From Synergistaceae bacterium (GTDB lineage: Bacteria; Synergistota; Synergistia; Synergistales; Aminobacteriaceae), in contig JAAYLU010000065.1 of the NCBI GenBank assembly GCA_012521675.1, forward strand, positions 1 through 64,000: a stretch of 64,000 nucleotides of DNA. Reading direction: 5' to 3'. The notes below the pieces were generated by a model. The model did no database searches. It was not told the origin of the DNA and was given only the letters and a program-made list of their open reading frames with translations. Positions 6,844 through 15,555 of the stretch are shown here, piece by piece (the stretch's first letter is position 1; each line of letters starts with the position of its first letter). The position numbers were made by a program, and so were the translations under genes.

Positions 6844-9501
6844 ATGCCCAAGTCGACTCTACTGCGCCCGGCCGGCCGGGTTGCAATTTCGTTGCTCCTC
6901 CTGCTTTTCACGTGCGGTGGAGCGCTGGCAAAGAACAGCGGTTACCGGGTGATGATGATAAATTCCTATCACTCCACCGACTCGTGGACGGCGGAGACCA
7001 TCGAAGGGATCAGGCAGACTCTCCTGTCCGAGGGCGCCGAGCTCGACTTGCAGATGGAGTTCTTGGATTCCAAGCACGACAGCTCGGCCGAGTCCATAAA
7101 GGCCTTCCGCGACTACGTCATCAGGAAATATTCGGGCAGGCAGCTGGACCTGATAGTTTGCACCGGCGACGAGGCGCTGAGTTTCGTCAAAAGCATCCAG
7201 CCGAGGTTCTTCCCCGATGTGCCGGCGGTCTTTTGCGGGGTGATGGTGGACGATATGTACGACCCTCGGGCCAGCCCCATGATGACTGGAATTTTCGAGG
7301 GTCTGGATATTCGCGGGACGGCTGAGCTGGCCCTCAAGCTCTTCCCGCGCACACAAAACCTGGCGCTCGTGAGCGACATGTCCGACGCCGGGATGGGCGT
7401 GGTGAGCCGCGCGAGAAGGGAGCTCTTCGGCCTGAGGGATAACTTGAACATAATCGATCTGTTCGGCCTCACGAAATCGCAGCTTCAGGACAGCCTCTCG
7501 GCCCTTCCCCCCGCGACCGTCATCCTCATGCTCGTGTATTTCGGGGACGGCAGGGGCAACTACTTCTCCCCCCGCCAGAGCTCCGCCATCGTGAGGGACT
7601 CGTGTTCCTACCCGCTGTTCAGCCTCTGGAGCATTTTTCCAGACGAGGGCGCCCTGGGGGGAAGCGTTCTTCGGGCGGGTATGCACGGCGAGAAAGCCGG
7701 CCAGATCGGGCTGAGGCTTCTCCACGGCGAGCCGCCCGCGGACATCCCCGCGCTGACAGACAGGGATTTCATCTCCGTGCTCAACCACGACGAGCTCTTC
7801 CGTTTTGGACTGTCGGCGAGCGCTCTTCCCGAGGGAGCGATAGTGGTTCACGAGCCTCCTCCCTCGTTTGTGCTGAATTGGCGGCTTGTCCTCGTCAACG
7901 CGGCCGTGATAGCGGCATGCGTTCTGTACATCTCCCTGCTGCTCTTCAACGAGCGCCGCCGGAGGAGGGCCGCCCGGTCTCTGACCCTTCGGAAATCCAT
8001 GTGGGAAGGGCTGTTCGGCAACGCCCCCGAGGCGTTCGTAGTGATCGACGACAAGAACGTGGTCCACAACGTAAACAAAGCGTTCACCAGGCTGTTCGGC
8101 TACTCCAGGGAAGAGTCTATCGGAAGGGACGTGGACGACTTGGTCGCGGCGAACTCCGGCATCAGGCCCGAGGCCGTAGAGGTGACGAACAGGCTGAAAC
8201 GGGGCGAGGCCGTCCACGAGGAGAGCGTCCGCACCGGCAAGCATGGAAAACGCGTCGAAGTAAGCATCCAGGGGTCGTTGTTCCCCTGGCCCGACGGCGG
8301 TGCCTATGGTTACGCGATATACACCGACATCTCAGGACGAGTCAGGGACGAACAGGCGATGGAGCACCACATAATCTCGGAGTCCGCCGTAGCGGCTGCA
8401 TCCCGTACTCTGCTGTCCGGCAGCTCCTTCGGAGGGATCCCCCGGACCCTAGAGGAGATGGCAATTCTAGCAGGAGCGGACAATGGGTTCTTCGTCGAGT
8501 TTGACCCCTCCGGCATGATAGAGCGAGAGGCGCTCTTCTACGAGGACAAGGCCTCCTGGAGTTCGTCTCCGCATGTGTCCGACATCCTCTCCACAGAGGG
8601 GGTAGACGAGATCAACCGACGCCTGGAGGAGAAAGGACGCCTTCTCTTGGACGCTAGAAGGGAGCTGCCCCTTGAAAACGCCGCCCGCGCGAGGGAGCTG
8701 CTCCGTCGTTTCGGGAGCCCTCTCCTGATCATGCCGGTCTTCTCCGGCGAATCCGCCCGGGGGTGGGTAGGGCTGCGCATGCTGCAGGACTCGCTGCCCT
8801 CCTCGATCGACTCCGCACTCACGGTCTTTTGCGATCTTATGGGAAGCGTCATCCAGCAGGAGAGGCGGCGCGCATCGGCGACGGAGAACGCGAGGATCCT
8901 CGAGGGTACGTCCCACGGGATGGTCGAGATCCTCGGGCGAACCCTGGCTATGAAGGACCCCTACACGGTAGGGCACCAATTCGAGGTGGCCAGGCTCGCT
9001 CGTGCGATGGCTATTCGCGGGGGATTCGACGAGGATTTCGTCGAGAAGGTCTACTACGCCGGCCTTGTGCACGACCTCGGAAAGATCGTCGTCCCGTCGT
9101 CGATCCTCTCAAAGCCGGGGCGACTCAACGACGTGGAGTTCGCCATAATAAAAGAGCACGCGTTTCACGGATGGGAAATACTCTCATCGGCGGAGTTTCC
9201 CTGGCCCCTGGCGGAGATCGTGTTCCAGCATCACGAACGGCTCGACGGCTCCGGCTACCCCAATAGGCTGAAGGGCTCCGACATCATGGCGGAGGCGCGC
9301 CTGATCGCAGTCGCGGACGTCGTGGAGGCGATGACCTCTCACAGGCCCTATCGCCCCGGGCTTGGAATCGAGGCGGCGTTGGACGAGGTACGCTCCGGAA
9401 GCGGCAAACTGTTCGACCCGCTCGCCGTCGAGCTGTGCCTCGCGGTGATGGAGGACGGGTTCCTCTTCGACGAGAAAAACTACGAGCTGGCCCTTCCCTG
9501 A
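6844..9501 (+). CDS. Membrane HD-GYP c-di-GMP phosphodiesterase with periplasmic binding-protein-like sensor
   Basis: An 885-residue one-component sensor. A signal peptide (1-29) is followed by a periplasmic region of about 300 residues. That region resembles ABC substrate-binding-like sensor domains (MINSYHSTDSWTAETIEG at its start). A membrane helix lies at about 338-362, a PAS domain at about 380-490 (GNAPEAFVVIDDKNVVHNVN), a GAF-like linker at about 520-670 and a C-terminal HD-GYP domain at about 690-885. The HD-GYP motifs are intact: VHDLGK and HHERLDGSGYPNRL. It should hydrolyse c-di-GMP in response to an external ligand. The buk operon begins 107 bp downstream under its own promoter. 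Confidence 0.9.
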   Translation: MPKSTLLRPAGRVAISLLLLLFTCGGALAKNSGYRVMMINSYHSTDSWTAETIEGIRQTLLSEGAELDLQMEFLDSKHDSSAESIKAFRDYVIRKYSGRQLDLIVCTGDEALSFVKSIQPRFFPDVPAVFCGVMVDDMYDPRASPMMTGIFEGLDIRGTAELALKLFPRTQNLALVSDMSDAGMGVVSRARRELFGLRDNLNIIDLFGLTKSQLQDSLSALPPATVILMLVYFGDGRGNYFSPRQSSAIVRDSCSYPLFSLWSIFPDEGALGGSVLRAGMHGEKAGQIGLRLLHGEPPADIPALTDRDFISVLNHDELFRFGLSASALPEGAIVVHEPPPSFVLNWRLVLVNAAVIAACVLYISLLLFNERRRRRAARSLTLRKSMWEGLFGNAPEAFVVIDDKNVVHNVNKAFTRLFGYSREESIGRDVDDLVAANSGIRPEAVEVTNRLKRGEAVHEESVRTGKHGKRVEVSIQGSLFPWPDGGAYGYAIYTDISGRVRDEQAMEHHIISESAVAAASRTLLSGSSFGGIPRTLEEMAILAGADNGFFVEFDPSGMIEREALFYEDKASWSSSPHVSDILSTEGVDEINRRLEEKGRLLLDARRELPLENAARARELLRRFGSPLLIMPVFSGESARGWVGLRMLQDSLPSSIDSALTVFCDLMGSVIQQERRRASATENARILEGTSHGMVEILGRTLAMKDPYTVGHQFEVARLARAMAIRGGFDEDFVEKVYYAGLVHDLGKIVVPSSILSKPGRLNDVEFAIIKEHAFHGWEILSSAEFPWPLAEIVFQHHERLDGSGYPNRLKGSDIMAEARLIAVADVVEAMTSHRPYRPGLGIEAALDEVRSGSGKLFDPLAVELCLAVMEDGFLFDEKNYELALP

Positions 9502-9505
9502 CCCT

Positions 9506-9534
9506 TTGTGCGTTTTGCGCACGTAATGTATAAT
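9506..9534 (+). promoter_or_regulatory. Promoter of the buk-ptb-ptb-buk operon
   Basis: -35 TTGTGC (9506-9511), 17-bp spacer, -10 TATAAT (9529-9534). A small inverted repeat GTGCG/CGCAC (9508-9522) overlaps the -35 and could be a regulator site or the remains of a terminator for the upstream gene. Confidence 0.6.
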
Positions 9535-9608
9535 GAGTTCTGTCAATAGGTGTTGAATCTGAAAACAGTGACACACCGAAGCGGCTGATGCGAAAGGAGA
9601 GGGTTCGT

Positions 9609-10700
9609 ATGTCGTTGCACGTGCTCGCAATCAATCCCGGCTCGACGAGCACCAAGATCGCATGGTTCACCGACGGCCATGAGGAGTGGAGAGAGACGGT
9701 CAGACACGATCCCGAGGGGCTGTCGCATTTTCCCTCGGTGGCGGACCAGTTTCAGTTTAGGCTCGACACGATAGCGGAGGCGACGGCGTCAAAGGGCGCC
9801 TCTTTCGACGATCTCTCCGCCGTCGCCGGCAGGGGAGGCCTTGTCGAACCGGTTCCGGGAGGCACATACCTGGTCGACGACTCGCTGCTCGCTCGCCTTA
9901 GGATGGGCAAGCCCTGGGAGCATGCCTCCAACCTTGGCGGGATCCTGGCGGACGCGATCTGCCGCCCGAGGAAAATCCCAGCGTTCATCGTCGACCCCGT
10001 CGCGGTCGACGAGATGATCCCCATGGCCAAGCTGACCGGCTTGAAGGAGCTGCCCAAGGTGTCGCTGAGTCATACTCTCAACGTGAAGGCCACGGTACGC
10101 CGAGCCGCCGCGGACCTGGGAAAAATGTGGGACGAGCTCAACTTCGTCGTCGCGCACGTAGGAGGCGGCATCACGGTCTGCACCCACGAGAAGGGGCGCA
10201 TGACCGACCTCAACAACGCCAACGACTTCGGCCCCTTCTCTCCCGAGAGGAGCGGGGGGCTTCCAGCCGGGGACCTGATACGCCGCTGCCTGGAGAGCGG
10301 ACTCACCGAGAAGGAGATGCTCAGGAGGGTGGTCGGCGGGGGAGGCCTCGTCGCCTACACGGGCACCAGCGATGTCCGCGAGGTCAAGGAAATGGCGGCG
10401 AAGGGCGACAGGGTGGCGAAACTGGCCTACGAGGGCATGGCCTACTGGGTGGCCCGCGACATAGGTGCCATGGCAGTGGCCCTTTCCGGCAAAGTGGACG
10501 CGATCCTGCTCACCGGCGGCGTCGCCTACGACGGGGATTTTGTGACACTTGTACAGAAGCGGGTTCAGTGGATTGCGCCCGTGCTGACCTACCCGGGCGA
10601 GGACGAGATGCCCGCTCTGGCCGAGGGTGCCTTCCGTGTTCTGAGGGACGAGGAGAAGGAGAAGATTTATTCCGACTACGCAACAGGAGGAGATCGCTGA
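9609..10700 (+). CDS. buk: Butyrate kinase (copy 1)
   Basis: ASKHA-fold kinase of 363 residues that turns butyryl-phosphate (or branched acyl-phosphates) plus ADP into the acid and ATP. Motifs: NPGSTSTK near residue 10 (phosphate 1 loop), VAGRGGLVEPV, VDPVAVDEM, AHVGGGITV and LTGGVAY. The start is ATG 9609 behind AAAGGAGAGG; an upstream ATG at 9588 overlaps that ribosome site. Its TGA stop overlaps the ATG of ptb, so the two are translationally coupled. With the neighbours it forms an acyl-CoA to acid ATP-yielding pathway, typical of amino-acid fermenters. Confidence 0.93.
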   Translation: MSLHVLAINPGSTSTKIAWFTDGHEEWRETVRHDPEGLSHFPSVADQFQFRLDTIAEATASKGASFDDLSAVAGRGGLVEPVPGGTYLVDDSLLARLRMGKPWEHASNLGGILADAICRPRKIPAFIVDPVAVDEMIPMAKLTGLKELPKVSLSHTLNVKATVRRAAADLGKMWDELNFVVAHVGGGITVCTHEKGRMTDLNNANDFGPFSPERSGGLPAGDLIRRCLESGLTEKEMLRRVVGGGGLVAYTGTSDVREVKEMAAKGDRVAKLAYEGMAYWVARDIGAMAVALSGKVDAILLTGGVAYDGDFVTLVQKRVQWIAPVLTYPGEDEMPALAEGAFRVLRDEEKEKIYSDYATGGDR

Positions 10701-11638
10701 TGACGGCAGATGGCAAGTCGCTCTCCCGCCGTGCGGGGGAGGGGATCGATTTTCTGATCGAGGAGAGCAGGAAGGGGCGTCCGATGACGCTGGCGCTGGC
10801 CTGCCCGTACGGCGATGACGCATTGGGCGCCGCGTGCAGGGCGCAGAGGGAGGGGGTCGTGAAGACCATCCTGATCGGCGACGAGGCACGCATCCGGGCG
10901 ACAGCGGAGAAGGACGGCTGCGACACGACCGGCGTCACCATAATCGACGAGTCCGACGACGACAGGGCGATAGCCAGAAGCGTGCAGATGGTCTCCTCCG
11001 GCGACGCGGACTTCCTCATGAAGGGGCTGGTCAAGACGTCGGCCCTTCTAAAGGCCGTGCTTAACAAGGAGTGGGGCCTGAGGACCGGGTCCCTCCTGTC
11101 GCACCTCTTCCTGTTCGAGATAGGGGCCCTCGGGGGCAAGGTCGTCGGAATCTCCGACGGAGGCATGAACACCTACCCGGACCTCGACGCCAAGGTGAAG
11201 ATAATCGAGAACTCGGTCGCCTGCTTCCACAGGATAGGCGTCCCTCAGCCGAAGATAGCCGCGCTGGCGGCGGTAGAGGCGGTCAACCCGGACATGAAGG
11301 CCACGATGGATGCGGCGGCGCTCGCCAAGATGAACGAGAGAGGTCAGATAAAGGGCTGCCTCGTGGACGGCCCTCTCGCCCTGGACAATGCTGTGAGCGA
11401 GGAGGCGGCCAGGATAAAGGGCATCTCCTCACCCGTGGCGGGCAACGCCGACATGCTGCTTGTCCCGGACATAGAGTCCGGAAACTTCGTGGGCAAGGTG
11501 CTGATCTACATGACCGGCTGCAAGGGCGCGGGCGTCGTCCTCGGGGCGAGGAAGCCCATAGTCCTCACCAGCCGCTTCGACAGCGTGGAGACCAAGCTGC
11601 TTTCGATCTCACTGGGCGCCGTGGTCGCCCGTGGTTGA
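10700..11638 (+). CDS. ptb: Phosphate butyryltransferase (copy 1)
   Basis: 312 residues of the phosphate acyltransferase family, converting butyryl-CoA plus phosphate to butyryl-phosphate. Family marks: MKGLVKTSALLKAVLN, SHLFLFE, ISDGGMNTYPDL, AAVEAVNPDM, GCLVDGPLALDNA and VAGNADMLLVPDIESGN. The ATG overlaps the buk stop (TGATG). Acyl chain preference cannot be read; branched-chain acyl-CoAs from Val, Leu and Ile are likely in this setting. Confidence 0.92.
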   Translation: MTADGKSLSRRAGEGIDFLIEESRKGRPMTLALACPYGDDALGAACRAQREGVVKTILIGDEARIRATAEKDGCDTTGVTIIDESDDDRAIARSVQMVSSGDADFLMKGLVKTSALLKAVLNKEWGLRTGSLLSHLFLFEIGALGGKVVGISDGGMNTYPDLDAKVKIIENSVACFHRIGVPQPKIAALAAVEAVNPDMKATMDAAALAKMNERGQIKGCLVDGPLALDNAVSEEAARIKGISSPVAGNADMLLVPDIESGNFVGKVLIYMTGCKGAGVVLGARKPIVLTSRFDSVETKLLSISLGAVVARG

Positions 11639-11674
11639 TAAATATCACATCCTAAAAGAGGGGGACTCGTTTTA

Positions 11675-12604
11675 ATGGAACAGATTCGTTCGCTTTCGCA
11701 GCTTTTGGAGTACGCAGGCAAGATAGGCGCGGAGAAGGGCCCGAAGAAGCTCTCGGTGGCAATGGCGGAGGACGCGGGGCTTCTTACCGCGATAGAGGAG
11801 GCGCGCAAGGCGGGATTCGCCGAGGCCATCCTGGTCGGAAACGGCGACAAGATGAAGACGGCCGCGGAGCAGTCCGGGGTCGACCTGTCCAACTACGAGC
11901 TCATAGACGAGCGTGACGAACCGGCGATGGGCATCGCCGCAGTGACCCAGGTCTCGTCGAAGAAGGCGGACATCTACATGAAGGGGCAGATCCACACCAA
12001 CAACTTCCTCCGCGCCATGCTCAACAAGGAGTGCGGCCTTCGCAGGGGAAGGAACACCATCTCCCACTGCTACTTCCACAGCGTGGAGGGCTTCGACAGG
12101 ATCTTCTTCATCTCCGACGCGGCCTTCAACATGTACCCCGACCTCGCCGCGAAGGCCGATATAACGCAGAACACCGTCGACCTTGCCCGCTCTTTCGGAG
12201 TTGCCGAGCCCAAGGTGGCGGTTCTGGCCGCGGTCGAGGTCGTGAACCCGGACATGCCCGCGACCCTGGACGCGGCGGCCCTCACCCAGATGAACAGGCG
12301 CGGGCAGATCAAGAACTGCATAGTGGACGGACCGTTCGCCCTCGACAACGCCGTCAGCGAGGAGTCGGCCAGGACGAAGGGGATAGTCTCCCCCGTGGCG
12401 GGCAAGGCGGACATCTTCATAGTGCCCGACATCGACTCGGGCAACATGCTCGCGAAGGGGATTGTCTACTTCTCCAAGAACGAGACGGCGGGGCTGATCC
12501 TCGGCGCCTCCGCGCCGATAGTGCTGACGAGCAGGGCGGACTCCAACAGGGCGAAGCTCCTCTCTATCGCCGCTGCGGTGGTCCTGTCCGACTTCAACAA
12601 GTAG
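11675..12604 (+). CDS. ptb: Phosphate butyryltransferase (copy 2)
   Basis: 309 residues, a clear paralogue of the preceding gene with the same blocks (MKGQIHTNNFLRAMLN, ISDAAFNMYPDL, AVEVVNPDM, NCIVDGPFALDNAVSEE, VPDIDSGN). The two copies differ in the region that follows the MKG block, where substrate contacts may lie. The start ATG follows AGAGGGGGAC; the gap from copy 1 is 36 bp. Two different Ptb proteins in one operon suggest different acyl-CoA ranges. Confidence 0.92.
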   Translation: MEQIRSLSQLLEYAGKIGAEKGPKKLSVAMAEDAGLLTAIEEARKAGFAEAILVGNGDKMKTAAEQSGVDLSNYELIDERDEPAMGIAAVTQVSSKKADIYMKGQIHTNNFLRAMLNKECGLRRGRNTISHCYFHSVEGFDRIFFISDAAFNMYPDLAAKADITQNTVDLARSFGVAEPKVAVLAAVEVVNPDMPATLDAAALTQMNRRGQIKNCIVDGPFALDNAVSEESARTKGIVSPVAGKADIFIVPDIDSGNMLAKGIVYFSKNETAGLILGASAPIVLTSRADSNRAKLLSIAAAVVLSDFNK

Positions 12605-12615
12605 GCATATCCACG

Positions 12616-13701
12616 ATGAAGATCCTTGCGCTGAACCCCGGCTCCACCAGCACCAAGGTCGCCCTGTACGAGTGCGGTCCGGACGGTGCCAAAGAGCTCT
12701 GGAGCGACACGCAGCGCTACGACACGGATGTCCTTGGGCGCTTCTCCGGCGTGATGGAGCAGGAGGAGTTCCGCCTGGAGGAGATACGCAAGTGCCTCGC
12801 CGCGCACGAAACCTCGGCATCGGAGCTCGACGCGGTGGTCGGCAGGGGCGGCCTGCTGAGGCCGATCGAGAGCGGGACGTACGAGGTCGGCGAGGAGATG
12901 CTCTCGGACCTTCGGAGCTGCAAGTGGGGGGAGCACGCAAGCAACCTCGGAGCACCGCTTGCGATGAGGCTGGCGGCCGAGGGTCGTAACCCGGGCGCGT
13001 TCATAGTCGACCCGGTGGTCGTGGACGAGATGATCCCGGTGGCGCGCCTCTCCGGCCTGCCTGAGATCGAGCGCCGCTCCATATTTCACGCACTCAACCA
13101 GAAGGCCGTGGCCAGGAGGGCAGCCGCCGAACTGGGCAAGCCCTACTCCGAGTGCAACCTGGTAGTCGCCCACATGGGGGGCGGGATCTCCGTGGGCGCC
13201 CACGAGAAGGGCAGGGTCATAGATGTGAACAACGCCCTCGACGGGGATGGCCCCTTCTCGCCCGAGCGGGCGGGCAGCCTGCCCACGGGCGGTCTGATAA
13301 AGATGGCCTTCAGCGGGAAGTACGAGCTCCCGCAGATGCTGAAGATGCTCACGGGAAAGGGCGGCCTGGTGAACCACCTCGGTACCAACGACCTGAGGGA
13401 GGTAGTCCGCCGGATGGACTCCGGAGACGAGACCGCGCGCATGTTGTTCGAGGCCATGGCCTATCGGATAGCGAAGGAGATCGGTTCCTGCGCCGCCTCC
13501 CTGGGGGGAAAGGTGGACGCGATAGTGCTCACCGGGGGGTTGGCTTACAACGAGCGCTTCACGGACCTCATAAGCTCCAGGGTGGAGTTCGTCGCGCAGG
13601 TTAAGATCTATCCGGGAGAGGACGAGATGCTGGCCCTCGCAGAAGGCGCCCTCAGGGCCCTGGGCGGGGACGAGCCGTCCAGAAAATACAAGAGAGTCTA
13701 G
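12616..13701 (+). CDS. buk: Butyrate kinase (copy 2)
   Basis: 361 residues, paralogue of copy 1. Motifs: LNPGSTSTKVALYE at the N-terminus, VVGRGGLLRPI, VDPVVVDEMIPVARLSG, AHMGGGISVGAHEKGR and LTGGLAYNERF. The start ATG is 11 bp after the ptb stop with only a weak ribosome site, so translation probably depends on coupling to ptb copy 2. It closes a mirrored four-gene operon (buk, ptb, ptb, buk). Confidence 0.92.
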   Translation: MKILALNPGSTSTKVALYECGPDGAKELWSDTQRYDTDVLGRFSGVMEQEEFRLEEIRKCLAAHETSASELDAVVGRGGLLRPIESGTYEVGEEMLSDLRSCKWGEHASNLGAPLAMRLAAEGRNPGAFIVDPVVVDEMIPVARLSGLPEIERRSIFHALNQKAVARRAAAELGKPYSECNLVVAHMGGGISVGAHEKGRVIDVNNALDGDGPFSPERAGSLPTGGLIKMAFSGKYELPQMLKMLTGKGGLVNHLGTNDLREVVRRMDSGDETARMLFEAMAYRIAKEIGSCAASLGGKVDAIVLTGGLAYNERFTDLISSRVEFVAQVKIYPGEDEMLALAEGALRALGGDEPSRKYKRV

Positions 13702-13816
13702 CGGCAGCGGCCGGGAGCGATTATTGAAGAGGCGAAGGAGCGTCGCATGTCTTTTCGGTGCGGCGCTCCGTATTCTTTGTTCAGGAATTTGATGAAACAG
13801 CCGGGAGGCGATAGCG

Positions 13817-15436
13817 ATGGATTTAAAATACGACCCTCACTACTACCCTTACCCCTCCAGGAGGAGCGTGGTGTACGCATCCAGGGGGATGGTGTGCACC
13901 TCTCATCCTCTGGCGGCGAACGCGGGGCTTGACATAATGAAAGCGGGAGGAAACGCCGTGGACGCCGCCGTGGCGACTGCCGCGGCTCTGACCGTCGTGG
14001 AGCCGACCGCAAACGGGATCGGCAGCGACGCCTTCGCGCTGATCTGGAAGGAGGGCAAACTCTACGGCTTCAACGCCAGCGGCCCGTCCCCGGCGGCTAT
14101 CACCATGTCCGTCGCCGAGTCGCGCGGCTGGAAGGACACGGGGAAAATGCCCAGGTTCGGCTGGGCGCCCGTGACGGTCCCCGGTGCTCCCGCCGCCTGG
14201 GCGGAGCTTGCGTCCAGGATGGGAAGGCTGTCGCTCGAGACGGACCTGGTTCCCGCCATCGATTTGGCCCGCCGCGGGCACGCCGTGTCGGTGTCGACCT
14301 CCCGCTACTGGGAGATGGGGATAAAGAGATATTCATCCGAGAAGGGAGAGGAGTTCCGCGCCTGGTTCGATACCTTCGCTAATGGCGGACGAGCGCCCCG
14401 ACCGGGAGAGGTTTGGAGGTCCGAGCCCCACGCCTCGACCCTTGAGCGGATCGGCGCAAGCGGGGCGAGGGACTTTTACGAGGGTGCCATCGCCTCCCGC
14501 ATCATCGACGCGGCCCGCAGCAGCGGGGGGTACATCACCGGGGAGGATCTCGCGTCCTTCTCGCCCGAGTGGGTGGAGCCGATAGGGGTGAAGTACCGCG
14601 GGTACGACGTCTGGGAGATCCCCCCGAACGGGCAGGGGATAGCCGCCCTGATAGCCCTGTCGCTGCTCGACGGCTTCGAATTCTCGTATCACGACGACCC
14701 GGCCTGCGTCCACCTTCAGATAGAGGCGATGAAGGCCGCCTTCGCGGACGCTCACCGTTACGTAGCGGATCCTCGTTTTGCCGAAGTGCCGGTGAAGGAG
14801 CTGCTCTCCCGGGCATACGCCGACTCCCGCCGCGCCGATATTGGCGACAGGGCCGCCGACTGGAGAGCAGGAGACCCCAAGCCGGGAGGCACGGTCTACC
14901 TCTGCACGGCCGACGCCGAAGGGACGATGGTCTCCTACATCCAGAGCAACTACATGGGCTTCGGCTCTGGCGTTGTGATTCCGGGGACGGGCATTGCCCT
15001 CAACAACAGGGGCCACTGCTTCTCCCTGGAGGATGGGTATCCGAACGTCCTCGCCCCAGGAAAGCGCCCGTACAACACGATAATCCCCGGCTTTCTCACC
15101 AAAGAGGGAGTGCCGGTGGGGCCCTTCGGGGTGATGGGTGGCTTCATGCAGCCGCAGGGTCACGTGCAGGTGGTCATGAATACTCTCGACTTCGCCATGA
15201 ACCCCCAGCAGGCCCTGGACGCGCCGCGATGGCAGTGGACCGGCGGGGTCGACGTATCGGTCGAATGTTCGTTCAACCAAGACCTTGCGCACAGCCTGGC
15301 GAGGAGGGGACACTCCATGAAATACGAGATGGAGCCGGGCGGCTTCGGACGAGGGCAGGTAATCTGGAGGACGCCGTACGGAACCCTGGCGGGCGCGACC
15401 GAGTCCAGGACCGACGGTTGCGCGGCGGCATGGTGA
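13817..15436 (+). CDS. ggt: Gamma-glutamyltransferase family protein (cytosolic type)
   Basis: Ntn-hydrolase of 539 residues. It moves or hydrolyses gamma-glutamyl groups and self-cleaves before a catalytic threonine. That residue is Thr359 in KPGGTVYLCTAD; downstream blocks NRGHCFSLEDG, PYNTIIPGF and GVMGGFMQPQGHVQV are intact. The N-terminal block HPLAANAGLDIMKAGGNAVDAA is typical. There is no signal peptide, so it is cytosolic, like the YwrD-type enzymes, unlike the secreted E. coli Ggt. The start ATG follows CGGGAGGCG. It sits 115 bp after buk. A link to glutamyl-peptide or 5-oxoproline metabolism with the pxp operon at 55-59 kb is possible but unproven. Confidence 0.9.
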   Translation: MDLKYDPHYYPYPSRRSVVYASRGMVCTSHPLAANAGLDIMKAGGNAVDAAVATAAALTVVEPTANGIGSDAFALIWKEGKLYGFNASGPSPAAITMSVAESRGWKDTGKMPRFGWAPVTVPGAPAAWAELASRMGRLSLETDLVPAIDLARRGHAVSVSTSRYWEMGIKRYSSEKGEEFRAWFDTFANGGRAPRPGEVWRSEPHASTLERIGASGARDFYEGAIASRIIDAARSSGGYITGEDLASFSPEWVEPIGVKYRGYDVWEIPPNGQGIAALIALSLLDGFEFSYHDDPACVHLQIEAMKAAFADAHRYVADPRFAEVPVKELLSRAYADSRRADIGDRAADWRAGDPKPGGTVYLCTADAEGTMVSYIQSNYMGFGSGVVIPGTGIALNNRGHCFSLEDGYPNVLAPGKRPYNTIIPGFLTKEGVPVGPFGVMGGFMQPQGHVQVVMNTLDFAMNPQQALDAPRWQWTGGVDVSVECSFNQDLAHSLARRGHSMKYEMEPGGFGRGQVIWRTPYGTLAGATESRTDGCAAAW

Positions 15437-15471
15437 TGGTGGCACGTTAGCAAAAAGCGTGCGTCTCCCCG

Positions 15472-15515
15472 AAAGCCCGTTTTTACTGCCGGATGCTTGC
15501 ACCGCCGGGCTTTTT
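15472..15515 (+). terminator. Terminator after ggt
   Basis: Inverted repeat AAAGCCCG (15472-15479) and CGGGCTTT (15506-15513), ending in TTTTT. The ATG at 15493 lies in the loop, which argues against using it as the start of the next gene. Confidence 0.65.
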
Positions 15516-15555
15516 GCATTACGATGTTGAAAAGGTCTTTGAACAGCAGTCGGGG

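Noticed and set aside
15493-15555. ATG 15493 as start of the second HD-GYP protein
   Set aside because: It lies in the loop of the ggt terminator and has no ribosome site. Kept only as a possible alternative.
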